NCBI RefSeq assembly: GCF_003945385.1
Contig: NZ_AP018920.1
Span: 6,262,001-6,326,000, forward strand
Source of the DNA: Pseudonocardia autotrophica
GTDB lineage: Bacteria > Actinomycetota > Actinomycetes > Mycobacteriales > Pseudonocardiaceae
Reading direction: 5' to 3'
DNA: 64,000 nucleotides
Shown here: piece after piece, positions 51,363 to 60,644 of the stretch
Position numbering within the stretch: the stretch's first letter is position 1
How the letters are laid out: every line of letters begins with the position of its first letter
Notes under the pieces: model-generated
Told to the model about the DNA's origin: nothing
What the model saw: the letters and a program-made list of their open reading frames with translations, nothing else
The model's database searches: none
Program-made: the position numbers and the translations under genes

Positions 51363-52157
51363 GCGCGCGGTGGTGTCGGCCGGGCCCCGGTGGTGATCCA
51401 TCTCCTCGCAGCGCGCTCTCGTCCCCCGGGCGGGGTGCACGGTATTCGGTCCTGCCTTGCGCGCCGCCCCTCGGCTGCTGTGTCGGGGCACCGCGAGTAG
51501 ATCGCCGTCCCACCCACTCCCCTGATCTCCGAGCGGTATCGAGCGTGGGCCGAGCCCGAGGGTCAGGCCGCACTCTTCGTCCACGGTGATCCCGGGGCCG
51601 GTGCCGGACCAGCGCCTGGAACCCGTTCACGTCCGCGTTCCGCGGAACGCACACGATCTCGAGCTGTTCGTGCTCATGCGCCCAGCCGATCAGTCCGGCA
51701 TCGACGGAGTTGACGTAGCCAGCTTCGACCCGGACGAACCCGACCTGCGGGAGCTCGCGGTGCAGCCCCGCCGGCACGAGTACCAGCTCCGCCACACCGG
51801 GCACGCCTCAGGTTCCACAACACGCTCTCATCAGGTCACCCGATCGCCGGCGCGGTCCCGTGGCCCCCTCCCCGGCCGGAGTCCGCTCACCACGTGAGCG
51901 AATTCCGGAACCAGACACCCTGTGCCCGTCCGCCTCCTCGATGTCCGGGCCAGCCGGGCACCGATGGACTCGTCTGTCGGCGGAAACCGCTCACCTGGTG
52001 AGCGAACTCCGGCCACCCCCTCCCCACCGGTCGGACCTACGCCTCCGAACCCGCGGCGCCCGACCGACCCGGCCCTCACGGGCCCTCGGAAGTTGGCGGC
52101 ACTCTGCCGGACGGAGCGGGTCGTCGCCGCGCGCTGGGCCATGGGCCGCCCGAGACC
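51363..52157. other. 795-base stretch without a convincing gene, with two related palindromes
   Basis: Open frames on both strands are present but none has a family match or good start. The minus-strand frame around 51570-51804 (LVLVPAGLHRELPQVGFVRV) has some coding look and may be a decayed gene. Two copies of a palindrome, GCTCAC-CAC-GTGAGC (51885-51899) and GCTCAC-CTG-GTGAGC (51989-52003), lie 104 bases apart, each followed by GAA(T/C)TCCGG. They form a repeated element of unknown role upstream of the LysE gene. Confidence 0.5.
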
Positions 52158-52170
52158 TATGGTGTGCGAT

Positions 52171-52794
52171 ATGCCCGTGCAGGTCCTGACGTTCGCCGGC
52201 GTCGCAGCCCTCCTCGTACTCGTACCAGGACCCGCGGTCACACTGATCATGAAGAACGCAGCACTACACGGTGCTCGACATGCGCTGAGAACTGCCTGGG
52301 GCATCTTCTGCGCAGACCTCGTCTGGGCAAGTGCGTCAATTTTCGGACTGACCGCCGTGCTCGTCGCCAGCGGACCGGCCTTTCTCGTCGTCAAGCTGGC
52401 GGGCGCCGCCTACTTGATCTATCTCGGCATCCGTCTGCTGTTCTGGCGAAGCGATGACGGCAAACATGACAGTGGATCGACCGAAGCCACAGGAAGTACG
52501 CGCCCCTCATTTCGCGAGGGCTTCATCTGCGATATGGCGAACCCGAAGACAGTCCTGGTGTACGCGAGCATCATCCCGCAGTTCGTCCAGGCAGGACCGA
52601 ACGCCGTGCTTCAGGTAGCGGTTCTCGGTGTCACATTCGCCGTGATCGGCTTTGCTTCACTGGTCGCTTATACTGCGCTCTTCGCGTCCGCGCGCTCGAT
52701 CATGGTGCGATCCCGCGTGAAGAAGTGGCTGATGCGAGTCAGTGGTGGGATTCTCACGTCGTTCGGTATCGGACTGGCGGCGTCTGCTCGATAG
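52171..52794 (+). CDS. LysE/RhtB family amino acid exporter
   Basis: 207 residues with six membrane helices. The family N-terminus FAGVAALLVLVPGPAVTLIM (PGP motif) is followed by ADLVWASASIFGLTAVLVAS, AGAAYLIYLGIRLLFWRS and the MANPKTVLVYASIIPQF motif. TATGGT at 52158-52163 lies seven bases before ATG 52171, so it is probably leaderless. The gene is visibly less GC-rich than its neighbours, suggesting transfer. Confidence 0.9.
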   Translation: MPVQVLTFAGVAALLVLVPGPAVTLIMKNAALHGARHALRTAWGIFCADLVWASASIFGLTAVLVASGPAFLVVKLAGAAYLIYLGIRLLFWRSDDGKHDSGSTEATGSTRPSFREGFICDMANPKTVLVYASIIPQFVQAGPNAVLQVAVLGVTFAVIGFASLVAYTALFASARSIMVRSRVKKWLMRVSGGILTSFGIGLAASAR

Positions 52795-52890
52795 CCTGGA
52801 GCCGCCTCGCCGCGCATGCCGAGACAGGTCACCGTGCACGTGATAACGAACCTCGTTGCCTCGCTCGACCGCTGCGGGCAGGCTGCGCCG

Positions 52891-53286
52891 ATGGAGGTCC
52901 TCCGAGTCGACCCCCGCGATCAGCGGTGGGAGTGCGACACCCCGACGTACCGGGTCTACTTCTACGAGGGCACGAGCTCCGACGAGTACGAGATCCGTGG
53001 GGCGAACGACGTTCATGCGGTGATCAGGTGGGCCGAGAGCGACCGCACACAGCGCCCGTATGTCCTGTACGTGCGCGTCGATCAGGATGGCCTCGGATTG
53101 GTGCGGCTGGCGGGCAGGGACCCCAACGCGAACCCAGGCGGGTCGGCCAACATCGCCATCACGACGTACGGCACCGGTGCGGACGACGCTCACCTGCCGA
53201 AGGAGCAACGGCTCCGTGGGTCCCCCACGCGGTCTCGCACATCGCCTCTGCCGCCGTCTCCGGCGGACCGACCCCGGGGCTCGTGA
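52891..53286 (+). CDS. hypothetical protein, conserved actinobacterial type
   Basis: 131 residues. MEVLRVDPRDQRWECDTPTY, RVYFYEGTSSDEYEIRG, then DVHAVIRWAES and PYVLYVRVDQDGLGLVRLAG. I recognise it as a common actinobacterial protein of unknown function. A CAGGCT six bases before ATG 52891 resembles the leaderless promoters seen elsewhere in the window. A piece of the 3' end (GSANIAITTYG) reappears in altered form at about 55558-55590, so a second damaged copy seems to lie downstream. The last 25 residues are Arg/Ser/Pro-rich and may follow a frame loss. Confidence 0.6.
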   Translation: MEVLRVDPRDQRWECDTPTYRVYFYEGTSSDEYEIRGANDVHAVIRWAESDRTQRPYVLYVRVDQDGLGLVRLAGRDPNANPGGSANIAITTYGTGADDAHLPKEQRLRGSPTRSRTSPLPPSPADRPRGS

Positions 53287-53408
53287 CGACACCGACGGCC
53301 AGCAATCCCGCGACGCCCCGAGCAGAGCCTCATCGGGCGCGCTCCGATGATTCTCGCGCGCGACGGCGGTCCGATGATGTGAAGCGAATCCGACAAGGGA
53401 GATCGTCC

Positions 53409-54071
53409 ATGACCGAGGCCATCGTGCAGCCGACCCGCGCCCACCTCTGGGGCCTTGCTCACGCAGAACGCGCCACCCTCGCCGACGACCTGACCGGCCT
53501 GGACGAGGAACAGTGGAGCGCACCGTCACTGTGCGAGCGCTGGAGTGTGGAGGAGGTCGTCGCGCACCTGACCGCAGCAGCGTCCCTGGGAAGGTTCCGG
53601 TGGCTGCGCAGCGTCGTCGGAGCGCGCGGTGACTTCGACGTCCACAACGACCGGCGCCTGACCGAGCAGCGCGGTATCTCACCGGCCGACACCCTGCAGC
53701 GGTTCCGGGCCGTGATCGACAGCACCACGGCCGCGTCCGGACACACCGCCGCGTGGCTCGGGGAGGTCGTCGTCCACAGCCAGGACATCCGCCGATCGCT
53801 GGGACTGCCCGGATCCGCGAGTGTCGAGGCGACGACCGAGGTGGCCCGGTTATTCGTCAGCCGGGACTTCACCGTGCCGAGCAAGACCCTGGCCACCGGA
53901 CTCCGGCTGGAGGCCACGGACGGCCCGTTCCGGCACGGCGAAGGCCCCGTGGTCTCGGGGACCACCGAGGCGCTCACGATGACGCTCGCGGGCCGCCCGG
54001 CGTATCTCGACGAGCTGTCCGGGGCAGGCGTGACGCTGCTGCACGATCGGATCGGCTCCGGAGACAAGTAG
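53409..54071 (+). CDS. maleylpyruvate isomerase family mycothiol-dependent enzyme
   Basis: 220 residues of the DinB/MDMPI superfamily. N-terminal helix bundle with LTGLDEEQWSAPSLCERWSV, EEVVAHLTAAASLG (metal histidine) and WLGEVVVHSQDIRRSLGLPG, then the MDMPI C-terminal domain (RLEATDGPFRHGEGPVVSG, TMTLAGRPAYLDEL). Such enzymes use mycothiol as thiol cofactor in actinobacteria. ATG 53409 with AAGGGAG upstream. Substrate unknown. Confidence 0.88.
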   Translation: MTEAIVQPTRAHLWGLAHAERATLADDLTGLDEEQWSAPSLCERWSVEEVVAHLTAAASLGRFRWLRSVVGARGDFDVHNDRRLTEQRGISPADTLQRFRAVIDSTTAASGHTAAWLGEVVVHSQDIRRSLGLPGSASVEATTEVARLFVSRDFTVPSKTLATGLRLEATDGPFRHGEGPVVSGTTEALTMTLAGRPAYLDELSGAGVTLLHDRIGSGDK

Positions 54072-54218
54072 TCGCCTGGCACACAGGAGCCGGGTGGCCA
54101 CGCCGTCCGCGGTCAGCCTGCCGGCAGCGCTGTCGCCGGAGGAACGCCACCCTGCCGCTCCTCCGCAGCTGCTCGATCGTGGCGGATGCCGGCATCGACG
54201 TCGGCTACCGTCGCCCGC

Positions 54219-54890
54219 GTGACCGACGTCGCCGACCTCCGTCTCGTGGACCTGCCAGGAGGGCAGGTGCGCCTTTCCGATCGTCGCAGCGAGCGAGACT
54301 GGCTCATCGAGGTCGCCCCGTTCGCGATCGCCGACAGTCCGGTCACGGTGGCGCTGTACGACTCCGTCCATGACTCGATGTCGAAGGACGGAAGGCTCCC
54401 CCTTGTCGATGTGACGTGGTGGGACGCCGTGCGATTCTGCAACGCTCTCTCTGTTCGCCATACCCTTTCTCCCGCCTATGTCATCGACGAGCCCGGTGAA
54501 CGCATCACCTGGAACCCCACCCGGAATGGTTACCGGATTCCCACCGAAGCCGAGTGGGAGTACGCCTGCAGGGCCGGAACGAGGGGCCCCCGATACGGCG
54601 ATCTCGATGACATTGCCTGGTACCGCGAAAACTCCGGCGAGCAGATCCGCCAAGTCCGCGGGAAGGCACCGAACCCGTGGGGCCTGCACGACACGCTCGG
54701 ATTGGTGTGGGAATGGTGCTGGGACGTCTACGATCCGCAGGTGTACGGGACCTACCGGGTGCTGCGCGGCGGAGGATGGTTCGACGAGCACTGGAGTTGC
54801 CGCGCCTCCGTCCGGCGGCGTAGCCACCCGACGTTACGGCTCGATGACGTGGGTTTTCGGCTTGCACGCTCCGGGACAGCGTCGGAATGA
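54219..54890 (+). CDS. SUMF1/FGE-type (formylglycine-generating enzyme superfamily) protein
   Basis: 223 residues. Family motifs: IADSPVTVALYDSV, PLVDVTWWDAVRFCNALSVR, YRIPTEAEWEYACRAGT, NPWGLHDTLGLVWEWCWDVY and RVLRGGGWFDEHWSCRASVR ending DDVGFRLAR. Only one of the paired active-site cysteines of true FGE is evident, so it may be an EgtB-like or non-sulfatase member. TACCGT seven bases before GTG 54219 sets a leaderless start. Confidence 0.85.
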   Translation: MTDVADLRLVDLPGGQVRLSDRRSERDWLIEVAPFAIADSPVTVALYDSVHDSMSKDGRLPLVDVTWWDAVRFCNALSVRHTLSPAYVIDEPGERITWNPTRNGYRIPTEAEWEYACRAGTRGPRYGDLDDIAWYRENSGEQIRQVRGKAPNPWGLHDTLGLVWEWCWDVYDPQVYGTYRVLRGGGWFDEHWSCRASVRRRSHPTLRLDDVGFRLARSGTASE

Positions 54891-54924
54891 AGGGCTCCGG
54901 CCCCCGTTCGTGGCCAGGTAGACG

Positions 54925-54950
54925 GCACCGGCGCCGCGAACGCGCCGGAG
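54925..54950. repeat. dispersed short repeat, copy 2 of 3
   Basis: A 26-base element with core GCGCCGCGAACG, also at 40837-40863 (after the GNAT gene) and 56559-56585 (after the MarR gene). All three lie just beyond the 3' end of a plus-strand gene. The copies here and at 56559 agree further downstream (TGCAGTGAGCGA and TGCGGTGAGCGA). Confidence 0.5.
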
Positions 54951-55149
54951 ATGCAGTGAGCGACGGAGAACGGAAGGTCCGGGTCTATCCAGGGGCGGAT
55001 GCACTGTCTTTGACCTACGGTTGCCCGTGTGGGGGTCAGCGCGGAACGAAGCCGCCCACGGATTCTGGACGGGCCCCGATCCGTCCTCAGCACGGTCGAG
55101 GACCTGCTTGAGGCCAAGATCGTTGCTGAGCATCCCACCAGAGCTGGAT

Positions 55150-55248
55150 TCACCTTGCGTGGCTACGCCCCTGGCCGCGGGCCGCTCCGGTGATCAGTGC
55201 GATCCGGCCATGGAAGCGTCCGGTGGTCCTCGGCTGGGGAATGCTCAT
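55150..55248 (-). pseudogene. short-chain dehydrogenase remnant (N-terminus only)
   Basis: 33 codons from ATG 55248: MSIPQPRTTGRFHGRIALIT, then TGAARGQGRSHAR and stop. This is exactly the cofactor-binding start of the mycofactocin-type SDR family (GAARGQGRSHA); the rest is gone. Part of a patch of gene scraps between 54.9 and 55.6 kb. Confidence 0.7.
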
Positions 55249-55319
55249 ACGAAGGCCGGGGGCCGGCATGGCCGAACCCGCGCCGCCGGAGGCGGCCTCG
55301 AGCTCAGCTGCTCGTGGCA

Positions 55320-55530
55320 CCCGATCCTGGCTGATTCGGCAGGACAGGATGTTCCGTGCTCTCGCGGCCTCGCAGAGGGGTGTCCTACAAGGACATCGCT
55401 CTGGCCGTAGGGCGTGATCGGTCGGTGATCTCACGGGAGGTCCGCCGTCACGGCGGGCGCGAGGTCTACCGGGCCGCAGCCGCTGCGCAGGAGGCGCAGG
55501 CCGCACGCGCGCGCCCGAAGCGACTCGCGG
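55320..55530 (+). pseudogene. IS30-family transposase fragment
   Basis: One frame reads RQDRMFRALA, then the neighbouring frame continues GVSYKDIALAVGRDRSVISR and EVRRHGGREVYRAAAAA. This is the helix-turn-helix N-terminal region of an IS30-type transposase; the DDE domain is absent and a frameshift splits the remnant. Sequence after about 55550 resembles the tail of the 52891-53286 gene instead. Confidence 0.7.
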
Positions 55531-55606
55531 TGAGCCGAGACCGCCATGCGGAATCAGACGGGTCGGCCAGCATCGTCATCACGACGAACGACAGCTGCAC
55601 CTGCGC

Positions 55607-55981
55607 CTACTGAGCCCAGGGAGGGGCGATCTGATCGCCGCTCCCGTTCATGCGCGCGGTCATCCCGAGCGTGGTGGTGGCCCAGACGCGAGCGGTCTCG
55701 TCGCTGTCGTTGCTGATGCGGAACGCCGACCCGGCAGGCACGAGAACGGCGTCTCCAGCCCGTGCCGTGAAGCTGTCGTCGTCGACCTCGACATCGAGGA
55801 GACCGTCCATGACGTACAGGACCTCCTCACAGCTCATGGTGTGCGTCTGCCCCGGGGTCCCGGGAGCGAACTCGGCGCGCCACGCGGCCAGGGACGTCGC
55901 ACCGCTGGCCGAGGCAGCGAACGACGTGAACGTGACGCCGTGCATCGCGAACGTGCGGGCGGTCTCGGTGGTCAGATGCAT
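55607..55981 (-). CDS. cupin domain protein
   Basis: 124 residues, single cupin barrel: AWRAEFAPGTPGQTHTMSCE (metal His/Glu of motif 1), EVLYVMDGLLDVEVDDDSFT and AGDAVLVPAGSAFRISNDSD (motif 2). Small cupins serve as sugar isomerases, dioxygenases or sensors; which one is unknown. ATG 55981 has GGAAGGAG upstream. It is divergent from the MarR gene and likely its target. Confidence 0.87.
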   Translation of the reverse strand: MHLTTETARTFAMHGVTFTSFAASASGATSLAAWRAEFAPGTPGQTHTMSCEEVLYVMDGLLDVEVDDDSFTARAGDAVLVPAGSAFRISNDSDETARVWATTTLGMTARMNGSGDQIAPPWAQ

Positions 55982-55999
55982 CGATGACTCCTTCCAATA

Positions 56000-56039
56000 G
56001 TCAACTGCATTGACCATATACCGACAACTCGGTTGTCGG
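56000..56039. promoter_or_regulatory. two inverted repeats between cupin and MarR genes
   Basis: CCGACAAC-TCG-GTTGTCGG (56021-56039) is a perfect eight-base dyad centred on TCG, sitting in the -35 area of the MarR promoter, whose -10 TAGGCT is at 56048. GTCAA (56000-56004) with TTGAC (56010-56014) is a second, shorter dyad nearer the cupin start. The first is a good MarR operator candidate that could repress both genes. Confidence 0.6.
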
Positions 56040-56059
56040 AAGCCCTCTAGGCTGGCCCG

Positions 56060-56515
56060 ATGGAGTCCGCGGACGACGTGATGGCGCCCTTCCTGCTCAT
56101 GCGCGCCTTCCGAGGCCTGGTCGACTCGGTGCATCAGCACCTCGCCGAGCAGGGGTACCCGGGGATCAGGGCTCACCATGGCTTCGCACTGCAGGCCATC
56201 GCCGACGGGTGCACCAGCGTGGAGCTCGGCGAGCGACTGGGCGTCTCGAAGCAGGCGGCCACCAAGACCGCCCGCAGCCTGGAGGAACAGGGCCTGATCC
56301 GGCGAGAACGCAACGAGTCGGACCGGCGCGAGCGCACGCTGACCGTGACTCCCCACGGACGGCGGCTGCTGCTGCTGTCGGCCACCGCGTTCCGCCGAGA
56401 GGTCGCCGGGTGGCGCACCCTGGTCGGAGACCCGGCCGTCGATGCGACGCTCCGGACGCTTGCGGCGGTCGGCACGGATGGTCGAGCGGACACCGATCTG
56501 TCCGACTGGAGCTGA
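56060..56515 (+). CDS. MarR family transcriptional regulator
   Basis: 151 residues. Winged helix: HHGFALQAIADGCTSVELGE, RLGVSKQAATKTARSLEEQG (recognition helix) and LIRRERNESDRRERTLTVTP (wing). TAGGCT at 56048-56053, six bases before ATG 56060, gives a leaderless mRNA. Divergent from a cupin gene, with a palindromic operator candidate between. Ligand unknown. Confidence 0.9.
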   Translation: MESADDVMAPFLLMRAFRGLVDSVHQHLAEQGYPGIRAHHGFALQAIADGCTSVELGERLGVSKQAATKTARSLEEQGLIRRERNESDRRERTLTVTPHGRRLLLLSATAFRREVAGWRTLVGDPAVDATLRTLAAVGTDGRADTDLSDWS

Positions 56516-56558
56516 CGTCCGCGGCCGAGTCCGCCGCTGGGCGACCCACGGGGCAGTC

Positions 56559-56585
56559 GGTCACGGCGCCGCGAACGGGCCGGAG
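56559..56585. repeat. dispersed short repeat, copy 3 of 3
   Basis: GGTCACGGCGCCGCGAACGG followed by GCCGGAG, 43 bases past the MarR stop and just before the integrase remnant. 26 of 27 bases match the copy at 40837. Confidence 0.5.
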
Positions 56586-56612
56586 GTGCGGTGAGCGAGC
56601 GACGGGGCCCGC

Positions 56613-56798
56613 GTGGCCGGCCCCCGGCACGCCGCAGTCTCCACGTGGTTCAACAGCAGCGTCCCGGCTCCGCAGGTCGCGGCGTGGGTGGGCCACAGTG
56701 TCGACGTCCTGCTCCGGGTCCATGCCAAGTTCATCGTCGGTCAGGAAGAGATCGCCCGCCGCCGCATCGAGGACGCTCTTCATGAGGACCGACCATGA
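56613..56798 (+). pseudogene. phage-type tyrosine integrase, C-terminal remnant
   Basis: RHAAVSTWFNSSVPAPQVAA, then WVGHSVDVLLRVHAKFIVGQ and EEIARRRIEDALHED is the end of an actinophage integrase, including the second His/Trp box (GH). The catalytic Tyr position of the VYAK motif appears as His (VHAK). Everything upstream is missing. It ends about 120 bases before tRNA-Tyr, a usual integration site, so an element probably entered here and decayed. Confidence 0.8.
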
Positions 56799-56865
56799 TC
56801 GCGACCGCGTAGCGACCGCGAACACCCGTAGACAGCGGGTCGGAGCCGGACACACCCGGACAACG

Positions 56866-56910
56866 AGAAGGGCCCCCGTCGCAGCGTTTCCGCTGCTCGG
56901 GGGCCCTTCT
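56866..56910 (-). terminator. terminator hairpin after tRNA-Tyr
   Basis: Perfect 13-base outer stem, AGAAGGGCCCCCG (56866-56878) with 56898-56910, enclosing a further six-base stem GCAGCG/CGCTGC. It lies seven bases beyond the 3' end of the minus-strand tRNA-Tyr gene. Confidence 0.85.
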
Positions 56911-56916
56911 CAACCC

Positions 56917-57001
56917 TGGTGGCTGGTCCAGGATTCGAACCTGGGAAGGCTACGCCGACGGATTTACAGTCCGCTCCCTTTGGCCGCTCGGGCAACCAGC
57001 C
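56917..57001 (-). tRNA. tRNA-Tyr (anticodon GTA)
   Basis: Long-variable-arm tRNA. Acceptor GGCTGGT pairs with ACCAGCC, the anticodon loop CTGTAAA gives GTA, and the T arm reads CCAGGTTCGAATCCTGG. The CCA end is encoded (56917-56919). The integrase remnant upstream on the plus strand suggests the tRNA served as an attachment site. Confidence 0.96.
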
Positions 57002-57097
57002 GGGGTGCACGTCGATCTCTCTCGGTGCGTGAACGAGGATACGACACGATGCCCGGAGCCCCGACGAGGGGGCCCCACCCCGAGGAGGAACCCAGAG

Positions 57098-57589
57098 ATG
57101 GCCGACCCGTCGTTCGACGTCGTGAGCAAGGTGGACCGGCAGGAGGTCGACAACGCCCTGAACCAGGCCGCCAAGGAGCTGTCGCAGCGGTTCGACTTCC
57201 GTGGCACGAACACCACGGTCGCCTGGTCCGGGGAGGAGGCGGTCGTCTTCGAGTCCGACACCGAGGAGCGCCTGCGGGCCGGCCTCGACGTCTTCAAGGA
57301 GAAGCTGATCAAGCGGAGCATCTCGCTGAAGGCGTTCGAGGCGGACGAGCCCGCGATCTCCGGCAAGGTCTACCGGGCCACCGGGAAGATCCTGCAGGGC
57401 ATCGCCCAGGACAAGGCCAAGGAGATCAGCAAGGCCATCCGGGACGAGAAGCTCAAGGGCGTCCAGGCCCAGATCCAGGGCGACCAGCTGCGGGTGTCGG
57501 GCAAGAAGAAGGACGACCTGCAGGCCGTGATCGCGCTGCTGAAGTCCAAGGATTTCGGGATCGCCCTCCAGTTCACGAACTACCGGTAG
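57098..57589 (+). CDS. yajQ: YajQ family cyclic di-GMP-binding protein
   Basis: 163 residues, usual length. [34 protein letters not shown], then [20 protein letters not shown] and [20 protein letters not shown]. Members bind nucleotides, in some bacteria cyclic di-GMP, and act with regulators. ATG 57098 with GAGGAGGA upstream. Monocistronic, ending in a terminator. Confidence 0.95.
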   Translation: MADPSFDVVSKVDRQEVDNALNQAAKELSQRFDFRGTNTTVAWSGEEAVVFESDTEERLRAGLDVFKEKLIKRSISLKAFEADEPAISGKVYRATGKILQGIAQDKAKEISKAIRDEKLKGVQAQIQGDQLRVSGKKKDDLQAVIALLKSKDFGIALQFTNYR

Positions 57590-57596
57590 CCGGCCA

Positions 57597-57626
57597 CCCT
57601 GACCTGCCGAGACGGCAGGCTCAGGG
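57597..57626. terminator. bidirectional terminator
   Basis: Inner stem CCTGCCG (57603-57609) with 57613-57619, loop AGA, extended outward by CCCTGA/TCAGGG pairs. It lies between convergent yajQ and the ABC ATPase gene. Confidence 0.7.
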
Positions 57627-57665
57627 GTGACAGGACAACCGCCGCCCCGGGCAGCGCCGGACGCG

Positions 57666-58760
<1,095 letters not shown>

Positions 58761-58794
58761 GAGACTGCGTCCTTTCTGGCGGGAGGGCGCCCGG

Positions 58795-59784
58795 TCAGGA
58801 GCGGGTGAGGGTGTCCACGATCAGGTCGACCAGGCGGGCGTTGTCGACGCCGGTGACGACGCGGACCGGTGCCCGGTCCGGCACGTCGAGGCCGGCGTGC
58901 AGAACCAGCGAGCCGGGCCGCCAGCCGATCGGACGACTGCGGGTCAGGCCGTCGACCTGCACGTCGACCACCCGCTCCTCGGTCTCGACGAGATCGGGAT
59001 CCAGCAGCAGCGCGACGGCGAGCGGATCGTGCAGCCGGCAGCCGTCGTTGCCCCGGACCTGCTCGGAGTAGCGGATCCACGGCGCGGTGGTGCGGCACAG
59101 GTAGTCGACGAGCGCCCCGCCTCCGCCGGCGAGCCGGTCCAGGTCCGGCAGCCGCAGCGCCGTCGTCGCGGTGACGTCGAGCGGCACCAGCGTGATCGGC
59201 GCCCCGCTGGCCAGCACCACCCGCGCCGCCTCCGGGTCCATGCCGAAGTTGAGCTCCTGCAGGTAGCCGGGCACGTCGAAGGCCCCGCCCATGATCACGA
59301 TGCGGGCCACGTCGTCGGCCAGGCCGGGGTGCAGCGCGAGCGCGTGCGCGATGTTGGTCAGCGGCCCGATCGCGACGAGCGTGATCTCGCCGGGCTCCGC
59401 CGCGATCCGCGCGGCGATCTCCGCGGCCGCGTCGTGCCGGTGGCCCGGGTCGTGCGGGGCCGGTCCGGGGATGCCGTCCCACAACGCGGATGCCTCGGCC
59501 GAGTCGCGCTTCGCCGAGCGCCGGTCGGCCCAGGGTGCCGGCGGCTCCAGCAGGGCGCGCGCGGCGCCGGTGTGCACGCCGACCTCCGGAGAGCCCGCGG
59601 CGTCGAGCAGCGTCCGGGCGCAGGCGAACCCGACGTCGCGCGGGGTGTTGCCGTCCACGATGGTCACGACGGCGAGGTCCAGGTCCGGCGACGCCAGTGC
59701 GAGACCGATGGCCAGTGCGTCGTCGACGTCGGTGGCCGGTACCCCGTTGCCGGGGTCACAGTCGATGATGACCTTGGTGGGCAC
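58795..59784 (-). CDS. nucleoside hydrolase (inosine-uridine preferring family)
   Basis: 329 residues. The N-terminal calcium/ribose motif reads KVIIDCDPGNGVPATDVDDA, with an insertion of about five residues between DPG and the DD pair compared with the usual DTDPGxDDA. Other family parts are LVAIGPLTNIAHALALHPGL, IVIMGGAFDVPGYLQELNFG and GNDGCRLHDPLAVALLLDPD (active-site His). It splits the N-glycosidic bond of ribonucleosides. GTG 59784. It lies between the permease and ATPase genes, which points to a nucleoside as the imported compound. Confidence 0.92.
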   Translation of the reverse strand: MPTKVIIDCDPGNGVPATDVDDALAIGLALASPDLDLAVVTIVDGNTPRDVGFACARTLLDAAGSPEVGVHTGAARALLEPPAPWADRRSAKRDSAEASALWDGIPGPAPHDPGHRHDAAAEIAARIAAEPGEITLVAIGPLTNIAHALALHPGLADDVARIVIMGGAFDVPGYLQELNFGMDPEAARVVLASGAPITLVPLDVTATTALRLPDLDRLAGGGGALVDYLCRTTAPWIRYSEQVRGNDGCRLHDPLAVALLLDPDLVETEERVVDVQVDGLTRSRPIGWRPGSLVLHAGLDVPDRAPVRVVTGVDNARLVDLIVDTLTRS

Positions 59785-59789
59785 GGGCC

Positions 59790-60641
59790 TCACTCCTTGC
59801 TGCCCGACGACGCGAGCGAGTTGGTGAACTGCCGCTGGAAGAGCAGCAGCAGGATCAGCGGGATGGCCGAGGCGAGGATCGCGCCGGCGAACATCTGGCC
59901 GTAGTCGACACCGGCCTCCTGGGCGAAGTCGGCGATCGCCACCGGCGCCACCCGCACCGACGGCGCGGGCGCGATCAGCAGCGGCCACAGGAACGACTGC
60001 CACTGGAACACGAACAGGATCAATCCGGCACCGACCAGCGGGGCCTTCGACAGCGGCAGGTAGATCCGCCAGAACACGCCGAACCAGGACAGCCCGTCGA
60101 GCCGGGCGGCCTCGGACAGCGACTTCGGGATCCCGAGGAAGAACTGGCGCAGCAGGAAGATCGACAGACCGTTGCCGATGGCCGGCAGGATCAGCCCGGC
60201 GTAGGTGTTGGCCAGCCCCCAGTCCCGGAACGAGGTCGAGAGCGGGATCGCGATCGCCTCGAACGGGATGAGGAAACTGACCACCATCAGCGCGAAGACC
60301 GCACCCCGGCCGGGGAAGTCCAGTGCGGCGAGGGCGAATCCGGCCATCGCGGCGACGAACAACCCGATCGTCACGCTGAAGAACGCCACGATCACCGAGT
60401 TGACCAGCGACATCGCGAACGGCCCGGTCAGCACCGCGATGTAGTTGTCCAGCGTGATCGACTCGGGGACGACGGTCCGCCAGGTCAGCGGATAGAGGTG
60501 GGCGAAGATCTCGTCCCCGGCCCGCAGTGAGGAGATCAGTGCCCACAGCAGCGGGGCGATGGACACGATCGCCACCGGTACCGCGATGAGCAGGCTCAGG
60601 TTGCCGGTGCGGCGTTCCCGCCGCAGCGCGTGTTCGGCCAC
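59790..60641 (-). CDS. ABC transporter permease, MalG type
   Basis: 283 residues with six membrane helices. The coupling (EAA) loop reads SEAARLDGLSWFGVFWRIYL PLSK in shape, within the second half. N-terminal LLIAVPVAIVSIAPLLWALI and AMAGFALAALDFPGRGAVFA are typical of carbohydrate-type permeases. GTG 60641, three bases after the upstream permease stop. Works with the MalF-type partner at 60645-61568. Confidence 0.93.
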   Translation of the reverse strand: MAEHALRRERRTGNLSLLIAVPVAIVSIAPLLWALISSLRAGDEIFAHLYPLTWRTVVPESITLDNYIAVLTGPFAMSLVNSVIVAFFSVTIGLFVAAMAGFALAALDFPGRGAVFALMVVSFLIPFEAIAIPLSTSFRDWGLANTYAGLILPAIGNGLSIFLLRQFFLGIPKSLSEAARLDGLSWFGVFWRIYLPLSKAPLVGAGLILFVFQWQSFLWPLLIAPAPSVRVAPVAIADFAQEAGVDYGQMFAGAILASAIPLILLLLFQRQFTNSLASSGSKE

Positions 60642-60644
60642 GGT

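Noticed and set aside
51343..51804. Minus-strand protein starting at 51804
   Set aside because: First 75 codons look somewhat coding but no family fits, there is no good ribosome site, and the remainder is low-complexity; kept only as a possible decayed gene in the gap entry.
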